Source: Hevea brasiliensis (lineage: Eukaryota; Streptophyta; Magnoliopsida; Malpighiales; Euphorbiaceae). Taken from it: 64,000 nucleotides of DNA. Position 1 is the stretch's first letter. Every line of letters begins with the position of its first letter. The notes below the pieces were generated by a model that did no database searches, had not been told where the DNA came from, and worked only from the letters and a program-made list of their open reading frames with translations. The position numbers and the translations under genes are program-made. The stretch spans positions 77,489,652 through 77,553,651 of the forward strand of contig NC_079496.1 in the NCBI RefSeq assembly GCF_030052815.1. The letters run 5' to 3'. This document shows positions 50,779-62,620 of the stretch, piece after piece.

Positions 50779-51029
50779 AATTTAAATTTCGTCCTCGAAA
50801 TTTACTGGGTGTAGGTGTCTAAGATAATTCTTTTCCCTTTCTATTGCTTCCTCTGTCTACTTCTTTTATATATATGGTGCTATTTAGTCTTTTCGAATCT
50901 ATCATTATACACTTAGGCATATCATAAAGGAAATACTTTACCTCAAATTCACATCTGAGGCTTCATGCTCCTCTCGGCTTGGGTGACATTTGGAAGTGGT
51001 GTTACTGTTATACTTGGTCTTTCCACGAC

Positions 51030-51815
51030 CTATGTTTGGGTCCATGGTAAATTCCTCTTAGGACAATCTTTCAAACGATGGTCTATGGCCCCACATCTAT
51101 AACAGGCTCTAGTCAATCCCCTATATTCACCTTTATGCCACTTGTTACAATGGCCACATTTTCTTGCTAGTCCTGGCGCACTCACTATTAGTGTTTCTGG
51201 TTGATCTCTTCTGGGTATAGGCCTGGGTCTAGATCTCCTACTTTGATCAGATGTCTGACTTAACTGTTCTCTCGGCCTCTTATTACTAGACTGTCCAAAT
51301 TTCCTATTTTGCTGATCACCACTCCTCTTATGTTCCTCTTCATGAACACAGCAAATATATTTCTTTCTGAACTGTATTAGAAAGAATTCCCAAGTTACGT
51401 CAGCTGGTGGCACTACCTTGGTTACGACATCCCACCATTGATATGCAGCTTCTTGTAACAATGAAACTGCAAACTCCAAACTCTGTTCTGGTGTGCAATG
51501 GAGCTGCTGCAGGACTCTTTCAGTCCTTTCTAACCAATACTCAGCTGCTGAAGAATCATCTTCCTTTTTACCATTGAAATCTACAGCTCCATACTTCCTA
51601 ATTTTTCCTAGAGGTGATTTCTGCTGAGACAGTGGTGGAATAACCCCAGTCATCTGTCAAAAGAATCCAGTCATCTGCTCAAACAAGGACTGTTGCTGTT
51701 GTACAGGCACTTCTTGCACTGGTGGAGCAGGATCTCCTCGATTTCCAATATCACTCCCAGTCGGGATACGGCTTACTACTTCTTCTTCTACTGCCCTCTG
51801 CAATTCTGAGTCCAC
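51030..51815 (-). pseudogene. gag: Gag of array copy 1, internally deleted
   Basis: The frame begins at 51815, where copy 2 has ATG but this copy has GTG, so the start is lost. It includes GAVDFNGKKEDDSS, AYQWWDVV and a zinc knuckle CYRCGAIDHRLKDC. After FRKKYI it jumps to a basic stretch, missing about 75 residues of capsid (the YLEERRREF...KVEKVRI helices) found in the related gags at 20472-20984 and 62621-63409. One TGA lies at 51657-51659. No protease, RT or integrase follows; only the last bases of pol remain before the purine tract. Non-autonomous. Confidence 0.88.
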
Positions 51816-51940
51816 ACCTTAACCTAAAATAACCAAGAAAATAGATCTGCATTAGTGTCACCTCGACCCATATGAATGCAATGCATGTCATGCACACAAT
51901 CTTATTCTATCCATCTATGCCTAGGAACGCCTAAACCGTG

Positions 51941-51951
51941 CTCTGATACCA
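51941..51951 (-). other. Primer-binding site, array copy 1
   Basis: TGGTATCAGAG on the minus strand, five bases from LTR2 start. The matching site of copy 2 is at 57210-57220. Confidence 0.9.
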
Positions 51952-53283
51952 ATAAATGTAACACCCCTCACCCGATTATAGTGTAGCCGAGCGAGGCGTG
52001 CTACAATCAGTGCCGGAGCACCCTAACTTATCTTACTTTATTTTTTTAATAATTTTGAATTTGTTTAATTTAATATCAATTATTTTTCGATGGAGAAACC
52101 AGCGGAGTTTCCCCTATTTTATTATCGTTTGGTATAATTCAATATTCACCTGTTTGAAATACAACAATATTTTCAAAATAAAATCTTATCCATGCTAATC
52201 ATAATTATCTCATCAATCATTCTCATAATTTTCTCATATTTCAAATCTCATCCATACATTTCAATTTCACAATCATTTCCATACATTTCCATTCATACTC
52301 AATTCATATGTAAACATTCTCAAATTACATAAGCAAAATTTTCAAATTTTCTTAATTTACATAATTTACAAAATAATTACAAAATTTCATAATTTACATG
52401 ATATATAAATTAATTACATATGAAAAAGCTAATTTATTAATTTACATCGCATTCTTATTAATTACCTGTTCATAATACACATTACAATACAATATCTAAG
52501 CATTTTATACAAAATATAAAATACGATCTATATGGGCCCTATCTACATGCATTGCTGAGGAGGTGACAACCTTGAATATTTCAGACACTTCTGCAGATCA
52601 GAACTCTCAAAATTCCCAGTCAATCGTCCATTGGGTTCTAGCTTCAGTACCTGCGCGAAGGAAACAATTCTATCGCGCTAAGCATTGCTGCTTAGTGGTA
52701 CAATAATATAACAAAAAAATAATATACAAATAAAGATAGAAATAAAATTCGGATAATTAAGATTTATTTATACTTCACATGCGGTTTCTAAAATTTAACA
52801 TATTTTATCCTAATTTAGTCTTCTTTGAAAGTGTTTATTTCGCCAATGTACAGTAATAATGTGCAAAGAAAAATGATCTAAAAATAATAAGTTTATGCTT
52901 ATATTATTATATAAGTCATATTTGCAATATTTATTTATGTTATAATTTTCTTTGCTAATCTTTTAGCATTTTCTCAACACATGCTAGGTTGTCTCAGATT
53001 ATCTCATAATAAGTAAATTTTAATATTGGTCCAGTTCATTTCGATTCTTTTTAATAAATAACTATTCTAATTTATTTTAGGTCATCTTACTCATTTATTT
53101 TATCTAATTTCTAATATTTTTAATTGCTAATATTCTTAACTTATTTCAAAAAATTTCACTGCCCAAGTAACCTATGACAGGCTGATTAAACTGGATAACG
53201 GGTCATTGGCACTGGACACTGCGGTGCCTCGGGTAGTCATACCATGGGACGCGGAACGTCAACCACGTATGCAATCAGTATGG

Positions 53284-53385
53284 CTAAAAAGCCATGATAA
53301 CACAACCGGGTATAAAAGCCATGAATGTTGGCATAAAGCCATGACTATGGGCATAAAGCCATGAATATAGGCATAAAGCCTTTCG
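53284..53385 (-). repeat. Short tandem array GGCATAAAGCCATGAATA in LTR2
   Basis: About five units of 20-21 bp. Each contains GGC...GCC inverted pairs, and the array is preceded by ATGGCTAAAAAGCCAT, a 6-bp-arm hairpin. The same arrays lie in LTR1 (48020-48118) and LTR3 (58556-58652). Confidence 0.85.
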
Positions 53386-55336
53386 CAGTACTGCTAAAAC
53401 AATACCCTATTGGCATGCCAATCTATCCAATCTGACACACATGTTTAGGTAATACAAGGGCACATAATATCATTAAATATTAATATATTGTGTTTTATGA
53501 CTTCATTATTTCATGACAAATTCCATAATTTATACATTCATCATAATATTCATATATTCCTTACATCAATCATATTGATCACAATTCACAACAATGGTGT
53601 TCATGTACTATTGTACTCAAAACATTCTTTCTTTCTCTTATAAAGAAAACTAATGGTCAATTTATATTTTCATGTGATTCATTTATTCATTACAATATTT
53701 ATATGAATTCATAACTCATACAAGGTGTTATTATCTTATTTGTAATGGAAATATAAATCCTAATGTAAATCTCATCCCATTTATACTCAACAATCCATCT
53801 AGGTTAATGTCATTTCATATTCAAGTGGTATTACTTATGTTTTATTAGACCTACTAGTAATGGGAATAAATCTTAACTATATACTCACATAACTTAAATG
53901 TTCATTAAGTCATTTAGGTGAATTACTATTTCTATTCCAAGTAATCCATGAATGTTTCATGGATTTCAAATTTCATACCTTAATTTTCTCTACCAATTTA
54001 GTTATTATGCTTTGTGTCTTTGTATTACTATTCATATTACTATTCACTCAAATTGTTGACTTTTTAATACACAATAAATTTATTGAACCTAAGTTCTCCA
54101 AGATACCATATTTTGCATTCAAAATTTGTTGGTATTTGTTGCCAATACCATTTCCAAACTTAATGTTAATTGGGCAGAATTTTCAGTTTTATGCCTTGTT
54201 TTACTGTTCCATTGATCAATTTTGTAGTGGGAATTTGGCAAACTGATCAACATGAAAGTTATTCCTTATTTTGTCTAATTGCATTTCTTTTTTTGAATCA
54301 CTCTATTTGGAGTTTTTTAGCTCATGTTATGGTCCAAAAACCACAACTGGCTGGATCGGAATTCTGTCCAGAATTTCTGGACTGACCATTCTACAGTGCA
54401 ATGAACAGTGACTGCAACTCACCTTTTGAATATGTTCTGGTCATAATTTGGGTTATGTTTCTTCATGAAAGTTGTTGGTCTATATCTCAGCTTGTTGGTA
54501 AAATTTCAGGTCAATTGGACCATTCTATACTAAGTTATGGCCAAATGACCAAACACTATTCATTTGGTCATTCTGCAGAAACAGACTGCAGGTCACCCGG
54601 ATTAGGGCAAGCTTTTGGCCCACTTGGTTTGGTTTTATGGGCATGGTTTCTTCACCAAAGTTGTGCCATTATGTGTCTAGTTTCATGTCCAATTGTCCTT
54701 GCACCAATTGTACCTCTATAATTCAAGTTATTGCTGCCCAAACCTGCTGGACTCATGTCCAATTCTGCAGGTCACCATGGGCAGCCACACCAAACCTAAA
54801 TTCCACTGCTCAACACACTTCATTTTTTATTTAAACAGAACTAAATGGTCACTGATTGACCATTAAAACCTATTTTCATCATCACATGATCAAAGTCTCA
54901 ATTTCATGCTCAAACCCTAACTCCAATTTCCAATTCATGGCATACACATTCCAAACTCATACCAAATCACTTTATCCATCATCTATACTCATCAATAACA
55001 TAATTAAGCCACTTAATTTCATAAAAAACCAATAATCCTTAAACTTTCTCATGGCTGCCAAATTTAGAGATTTCATTTACTCAAGTTTTTCTTTTAATTT
55101 CACATAATTTCTACTTGATTTAGCATGCTTACAAGATTAAAGAAAGAAAAGAAATTGTTTTGTGCACTAACCTTTTTGAGCTTCACTTAACCTTGATTAA
55201 ACCTCCCTAATCTCTTCTTCTTTGGCTGCCAATAGCTTTTTCTAGGTGAAAGATCAAATTTTTGTGAAGGGACTTGGCAATTTTGGTGAACAAATGGAGA
55301 GGAAATTCAAGCTTTTAAGCTTGAAAATGGTGGAAT

Positions 55337-55362
55337 CTCTTCTCTCTCTCTCTCTCTCTCTC
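55337..55362. repeat. (CT)n microsatellite
   Basis: About 12 CT units in LTR2; shorter at the equivalent place of LTR1 (50077-50091). Confidence 0.9.
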
Positions 55363-56205
55363 AACGTTTTTGGCTGCCCAAAGGTTGAAGATGCAGATTG
55401 GTTTTTCAATTTTTTGGCCTCCTTTGTCTCTTTTAATGAGCTTAATAAATTGTGATTGGTGGAGGAAATTTAAATGACATCATATGATGTCATAATTAGC
55501 ATTTTCTTTCATTTTTTTTCTTCTCTTCTCTACTCATTTTCAATTTAATTTTTAGCAATATTTATTCATATTTTAGATCATAATAATTATTTGCTTAACT
55601 GGACAAGTCGACCAAAAATCATCTCTGAAGACAAAATGACCAAAATGACCTCCGTTTGACTTAACGGGACAAAATTGTCTGTACCGATTGAAAAATTTTT
55701 CTAAGCATTTCCTTGGCATTCTAATGCCATGAGAACCTCAACGACCCTTCTCTAGAGTCCCAAAAATTATTTTATAATTTTTCCCCCGGGTTTAGGGCTC
55801 CTAGTTGCGAGAACCGCAACTTCTCACTAGGTTACCCATCGTTAGGGCACCGGCCCATTTAACTTGGTTGTATTTTATTTCTAAAATTTTTCCTAAATTT
55901 TCTTATTAATATTTGAGTTATTTATAACTCCTCACTCTAGTCTAATTATTTTTCTAGATATTCTAGCTGTCCGGACTGATACCGGTCATCCAAACAGTAG
56001 AATGTACGGAATTGCTACAATGAGGGTGTTACAATTCTTCCCCTCTAATTTAAATTTCGTCCTCGAAATTTACTGGGTGTAGGTATCTAAGATAATTCTT
56101 TTACCTTTCTATTGCTCCCTCAGTCTACTTCTTTTATATATATGGTACTATTTAGACTTTTCGAATATATCATTATACACTTAGGCAAATCATAAAGGAA
56201 ATACT

Positions 56206-57084
56206 TTACCTCAAATTCACATCTAGGGCTTCTTGCTCCTCTCCGGCTTGGGTGACATTTGGAAGTGGTGTTACTGTTATACTTGGTCTTTCCACGACCT
56301 CTGTCTGGGTCCGTGGTAAATTCCTCTTCGGACAATCTTTCAAACGATGGTCTATGGCCCTACATCTATAACAGGCTCCAGTCAATCCCCTACATTCACC
56401 TTTATGCCACTTATTACAATGGCCACATTTTCTTGCTAGTCCTGGTGCACTCACTATTAGTGTTTCTGGTTGATCTCTTCTGGGTATAGGCCTGGGTCTA
56501 GATCTCCTACTTTGATCAGATGTCTGACTTAACTGTTCTCTCGGCCTCTTATTACTAGACTGTCCAAATTTCCTCTTTTGCTAATCACCACTCCTCTTCT
56601 TTTCCTCTTCATGAACACAGCTAATATATTTCTTTCTGAACTCTATTAGAAAGAATTCCCAAGTTACGTCGGCTAGTGGCACTACCTTGGTTACGACATC
56701 CCACCATTGATATGCAGCTTCTTATAACAATGAAACTGCACACTCCAAACTCTGCTCTGGTGTGCAATGGAGCTGCTGCAAGACTCTTTCAGTCCTTTCT
56801 AACCACTACTCAACCGCTGAAAAATCCTCTTCCTTTTTACCATTGAAATCTACAGCTCCATACTTCCTAATTTTTCCTAGAGGTGATTTCTGCTGAGACA
56901 GTGGTGGAATAACCCCAGTCATCTGTCGAAAGAATCCAGTCATCTGCTCAAACAAGGCCTGTTGGGGTTGTACAGGCACCTCTTGCACTGGTAGAGCAGG
57001 ATCTCCCCGATTTCCAATATCACTCCCAGTCGAGATACGGCTTACTACTTCTTCTTCTACTGCCCTCTGCAATTCTGAGTCCAT
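56206..57084 (-). pseudogene. gag: Gag of array copy 2, internally deleted
   Basis: It starts at ATG 57082-57084 (MDSELQRAVEEEVV). The reading frame is the same to 56206 but has stops at 56803-56805 and two more. The zinc finger region is CGHCNKWHKGEC then CYRCRAIDHRLKDC. It has the same capsid deletion as copy 1, so the deletion predates the array. It ends at EEQEALDV, the point where relatives run into protease, and then stops; pol is deleted from there to the 3' end. Confidence 0.88.
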
Positions 57085-57225
57085 ACCTTAACCTAAAATA
57101 ACCAAGAAAATAGATCTGCATTAGTGTCACCTCGACTCATATGAATGCAATGCATGTCATGCACACAATCTTATTCTATCTATCTATGCCTAGGAACGCC
57201 TAAACTGCGCTCTGATACCAATAAA

Positions 57226-59362
57226 TGTAACACCCCTTACCCGACTATAGTGTAGCCGAGCGAGGCGTGCTACAATCGGTGCCGGAGCACCCTAACTTAT
57301 GTTACTTTATTTTTTTAATAATTTTGAATTTGTTTAATTTAATATCAATTATTTTTCGATGGAGAAACCAGCGGAGTTTTCCCTATTTTATTATCGTTTG
57401 GTATATTTCAATATTCACCTGTTTGAAATTCAACAATATTTTCAAAATAAAATCTTATCCATGCTAATCATAATTATCTCATCAATCATTCTCATAATTT
57501 TCTCATATTTCAAATCTCATCCATACATTTCAATTTCATAATCATTTCCATACATTTCCATTCATACTCAATTCATATGCAAACATTCTCAAATTACATA
57601 AGCAAAATTTTCAAATTTCCTTAATTTACATAATTTACAAAATAATTACAAAATTTCATAATTTACATGATATATAAATTAATTACATATGAAAAAGCTA
57701 ATTTATTAATTTACATTGCATTCCTATTAATTACCTGTTCATAATATATATTACAATACAATATCTAAGCATTTTATACAAAATATAAAATACGATCTAT
57801 ATGGGCCCTATCTACTTGCATTGCTGAGGAGGTGACAACCTTGAATACTTCAGACACTTCTGCAGATCAGAACTCCCAAAATTCCAAGTCAATCGTCCAT
57901 TGGGTTTCTAGCTTTAATACCTGCGCGAAGGAAACAATTCCATCGCGCTAAGCATTGCTGCTTAGTGGTACAATAATATAACAAAAAAATTAATATACAA
58001 ATAAAGATAGAAATAAAATTCGGATAATTAAGATTTTTTTATACTTCACATGCGATTTCTAAAATTTAACATATTTTATCCTAATTTAGTCTTCTTTGAA
58101 AGTGTTTATTTCGCCAATGTACAGTAATAATGTGCAAAGAAAAATGATTTAAAAATAACAAGTTTATGCTTATATTATTATATAAGTCACATTTGCAATA
58201 TTTATTTATGTTATAATTTTCTTTGCTAATCTTTTAGCATTTTCTCAATACTTGCTAGGTTGTCTCAGATTATCTCATAATAAGTAAATTTTAATATCGG
58301 TCCAGTTCATTTCGATTCTTTCTAATAAATAACTATTCTAATTTATTTTAGGTCATCTTACTCATTTATTTTATTTAATTTCTAATATTTTTAATTGCTA
58401 ATATTCTTAACTTATTTCAACAAATTTCACTGCCCAAGTAACCTATAACAGGCTGACTAAACTGGATAGCGGGTCGTTGGCACTGGACACCTCGGTGCCT
58501 CGGGCCGTCATACCATGGGATGCGGAACGTCAACCACGTATGCAGTCAGTATGGCTAAAAAGCCATGATAACACAATCGGGCATAAAAGCCATGAATGTT
58601 GGCATAAAGCCATGAATACGGGCATAAAGCCATGAATATAGGCATAAAGCCTTTCGCAGTATTGCTAAAACAATACCCTATTGGCCTGCCAAACTATCTA
58701 ATCTGACACACATGTCTAGGCAATACAAGGGCACATAATATCATTAAATATTAATATATTATGTTTTATGACATCATTATTTCATGACAAATTCCATAAT
58801 TTATACATTCATCATAATATTCATATATTCCTTACATCATTCATATTGATCACAATTCACAACAATGGTGTTCATGTACCATTGTACTCAAAACATTCTT
58901 CCTTTCTCTTATAAAGAAAACTAATGTTCAATTTATATTTTCATGTGATTCATTTATTCATTACAATATTTATATGAATTCATAACTCATACAAGGTGTT
59001 ATTATCTTATTTGTAATGGAAACATAAATCCCAAAGTAAACCTCATCTCATTTATACTCAACAATCCATCTAGGTTAATGTCATTTCATATTCAAGTGGT
59101 ATTACTTATGTTTTATTAGACCTACTAGTAATGGGAATAAATCTTAACTATATACTCACATAACTTAAATGTTCATTAAGTCATTTAGGTGAATTACTAT
59201 TTCTATTCCAAGTAATCCATGAATGTTTCATGGATTCCAAATTTCATACATTAATTTTCTGTACCAATTTAGTTATTATACTTTGTGTCTTTGTATTACT
59301 ATTCACATTATTATTCACTTTTTAATACATAATAAATTTATTGAACCTAAGTTCCCCAAGAT
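57226..59362 (-). repeat. Array LTR3, left part
   Basis: It begins TGTAACACCCC and matches LTR2 up to AACCTAAGTTCCCCAAGAT, where the chromovirus at 59363 is inserted. The likely TSD is AAGAT. The TTGGCATGCCAA palindrome is mutated here (58681). The rest is beyond the window. No gene. Confidence 0.9.
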
Positions 59363-62300
59363 TGTAACACCCTCCCGAAAACCACTCCGTACATCCTACT
59401 GTTCCGGTGACCGGTGTCGGTTCGGACAGCTAGAATGTCCGGAAAAATATTTAAACTAAAGTCAGGAACCATAATTAACTCAAATATTAATAAGAAAAAT
59501 TTAGTAAAAATTTTAGAAATAAAATACAACCGAGTTAAATGAGCCAGTGCCCTAGCGATGGGTAACCGGAGGGAAGTTGCGGTTCTCGCAACGAGGAGCC
59601 CTAGACCCGGGAGAAAAATTATAAAATAATTTTTGGGACTCCAGAGAAGGGTAATTGAGGTTCCCATGGCATTAGAATGCCAAGAAAATACCTAGAAAAT
59701 TTTTTCAATCGGTACAGACGATTTTGACCCGTTAAGCCAAACGGAGGGCATTTTGGTCATTTCGCCTTCCGAGGTGATTTTTGGCCGACTTGTCCAGTTG
59801 AGTAAATAATTAATATAACGTAAAATATGAAGAAATATTACTAAAAATGAAATTTGAAATGAGTAGTGGAGAAAAGAGAAGAAAAATAAAAAAAAATGCT
59901 ATTTATGACATCAAAGTGATGTCATTTAAAATGTTCAACCAATCACAATTAACCTACCATTTGACTAACTAATAAAGAGATAAAATGAAGACTAAATAAC
60001 CACAAATTTCAGCAGCCTTCCTCCTCATCCTCTTGCAGCCGTGACCCTTGCCCTAAGCCAAACCTCCATTGTTGCTCAAATTGAGCTTGAATCCTCCCAA
60101 AAACCAACCTTAAAATCCTAAGTCACCTTCACCAAAATTTATCTACACATCCTAAGGAAGCATTAGGCAGCCACAAAGAGGAGAAAATCAAGAGTTTCAC
60201 AAGCTCAATAAGTTGAGCAAAGAGGTTAGTGCTACACTTTTGTTCTCACTCTTTTAATTTTAGTTAAAACATCATTTTGAGCTAAGAGATTTTAAGAGAT
60301 TGAAGTAAATTACATGTGCTAAGGGTACCTTCAATTTTTGGCAGCCCTATGGGAGATTGAGTTTGATTGTTTAATAAACTTAGAGTGGTTGGAAATCATG
60401 GTTAAGGTATTAATATGCATGGAGATTGAACTAAGCATGTTAATCAAGGTTTATGAGTAATTGGTTTGGACATTAGGGTTTGGAAAGGTGAAATTGTGAC
60501 TTAGCTTAGGAAATGGTTAGAGAACTTTTTAATGGTCAATTAGTGACCATTTTAGGTAGGTTGACCCTAATTAGAACTGAAAAATTGGATGGGAAAGTGA
60601 AGGAGAAATCTGCCTATGGACAGCAGCATAGGGACTGAAAATTCAGTCCCTTTGCACTGCCATAACTTGGGCTGTGCTAGTCCAATTGGTGTTTGGACAA
60701 TTGGACATGAAACTAGGCTTATAATGGCACATTTTTGCTGAAGAAACCATGCCCAAAAGACCAAAGCAAAAGGACCAAAACTCAGCTCCAATCCGGATAC
60801 CCTGCACTGAATTCTGCAGAATTGACCAAATGAACAGTAACTGTTCATTTGGCCATAACTCACTGTAGATTTGGTCAATTGACCTGACATTTTTACAGCA
60901 ACAATTTAAGACATAGACAAACAACTTTCATGAAGGAACCTACCCCAAATTATGGCCAGAACCCATCCAAACAAGTGGTTCCAGTCACTGTTCATGCACT
61001 TTAGATATGGTAATTTTCTGCAGAATGCATATACGGACAGCTTGGGTTTTTGGGCCATATCTGGAGCTTCAAAACTCCAAATGGAGTGATTCAAAAAAGG
61101 AAATTCAACTAGACAAAATAAGGAACAACTTTCATGTTTTACATTTCTTCAAATTCTAACAGTAACAGTGTCCAATGGAACAGTGAAATTGACTCACCAA
61201 AACTGAAAATTCTGCTTGTGTTGAGTTACACTTTGAAATGGTATTAACACTTAATGCCAACAAGTTTTAAACACTAAATGTGGTATATTGGGAGTGCCAA
61301 AGTCAATGTACATATTTGCTATCAAAAAGTCAACATTTTAGTTGACCATAGAGGTGAATAGTAACACCAAAACTTGAAATTCAAAGATTAAAGAATTTAA
61401 AAGTTTCAAATGCCCTAGTATACCTAACAAGATTGGTTTGGATAGTTTGGCATGCCAATAGGGTTCAGTTAGCAGTACTGCATATGGCAATATGCCATTC
61501 CGTGATTTTATGGCTTTTAGCCATTCTGACTTTGTATTGAGACTTGGCCTTGTGCCTGATATTATTTACAGCTTGTTAGCTGCTCATGCACACCGGAGAT
61601 GCATCTGCGGATCGATGGTGTGACGGCCCGAGGTACTAGGTACCCAGTGCCAGTTTACCCGTTATCCAGTCCAGTCATCTAATGTAGGTTACTTGGGGCA
61701 ACCAAATGAATAAAAGTGAACAACGTTAATGAAACAATGAATATATCAATACCAAACAAAGAAAGCATACACATTCTATACACATTTATTTTCTTGCTAT
61801 TTTCTTTTATTATATTATTGCACCACTAAGCATTATTGCTTAGCGCGTTGCTTTTGCCACGCGTAGGTACTGGAGATCCTGATCGCGAGCCCAGTAGACC
61901 ACAGACTGGGTGAGTCCATCCGTAGTTCGCTCGATGTCCGTGTCACCTCGTCACCTGCAGTGCATTGATAGGACACTAGATGTCATTTTGTCATTTTGTA
62001 ATTAACTTTTTATTTTCTCATATGTATTTGGGATTTATGTAATGTATTTTGAGGTTCATATAAATAATAAAGATTTATGGTCATGTATGGTATTAAATTG
62101 AGCATTTAATGGTTGTTTATATATGAGAACCCTGAGAAAGGGATGTTTTGAGAAATGAAAAAGGTTGTTAAGACCTGAAATTGACAAATTATTGAGATAT
62201 TGATATTGAGTTTTATTGATGATATTGGAGTTGAGAATGAATGAAATAGTATATTGGAAGTGTTTTTAACGAGTTCAAGAACTGCTTCTCCATTTTTAGC

Positions 62301-62493
62301 CAGATTCACGGATTTTCCTTAAAATCTTCGGAACCTCAAATGAATAATACTTTTGATAAATAGTTAAAATAAATCATATTTCATAAATTAACTTCAAAAG
62401 CATGACACAAATTAAGTAAGGTATATTAGAGTGTGCCAGTACACCGTGTGGCATTACTTACTCTGTATATCTTACACGGTAAGGGGTGTCACA
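59363..62493 (+). repeat. Chromovirus 5' LTR, 3131 bp
   Basis: It begins TGTAACACCCTCCC and ends AAGGGGTGTCACA. Its first half resembles the inverted solo LTR at 42553. Its end resembles the LTRs at 13403/21350 (TGTGACACCCCTTACC in complement). It has a CCAAT motif near 59938, TTGGCATGCCAA (61447-61458), GCAGTACTGC (61472-61481) and a stem-loop (61826-61843). No gene. Confidence 0.9.
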
Positions 62494-62498
62494 TTTAG

Positions 62499-62510
62499 TG
62501 GTATCAGAGC
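62499..62510 (+). other. Primer-binding site (initiator Met tRNA)
   Basis: TGGTATCAGAGC, five bases after the LTR end, fixes plus orientation. Confidence 0.94.
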
Positions 62511-62620
62511 ACGGTTTAGGCGTTTCTGGGCCTAGATTGAGTCCATACCATGCATTGCATTTGTAAGATTCGAGGTGACACTAACGCAGATCTGTTTATT
62601 TTTCTTATTTTGAATAGGAT

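Larger units (their letters stand above)
51957..56033 (-). repeat. Array LTR2, 4077 bp, intact
   Basis: This is the only uninterrupted LTR of the array, TGTAACACCCCTCA to TGAGGGTGTTACA. It carries the stem-loop (52678-52696), the short tandem array (53284-53385), TTGGCATGCCAA (53410-53421), a telobox near 54911, a CT tract (55337-55362) and the GTTGCGAGAACCGCAAC dyad near 55804. About 3% of the first 200 bases differ from LTR3. Small open frames are LTR noise. Confidence 0.94.
41882..59362 (-). mobile_element. Tandem LTR-internal-LTR-internal-LTR array of a gag-only chromovirus
   Basis: Order from left to right is LTR1 41882-50765 (interrupted), internal 50766-51956, LTR2 51957-56033, internal 56034-57225, LTR3 57226-59362 (cut by another element). 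LTR1 without its insert is 4078 bp and LTR2 is 4077. Each internal region is about 1.19 kb and has purine tract, gag with the same deletions, and primer site. Such arrays arise by unequal recombination between LTRs. The left flank is AAATT; the right flank lies past the window. Confidence 0.92.
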
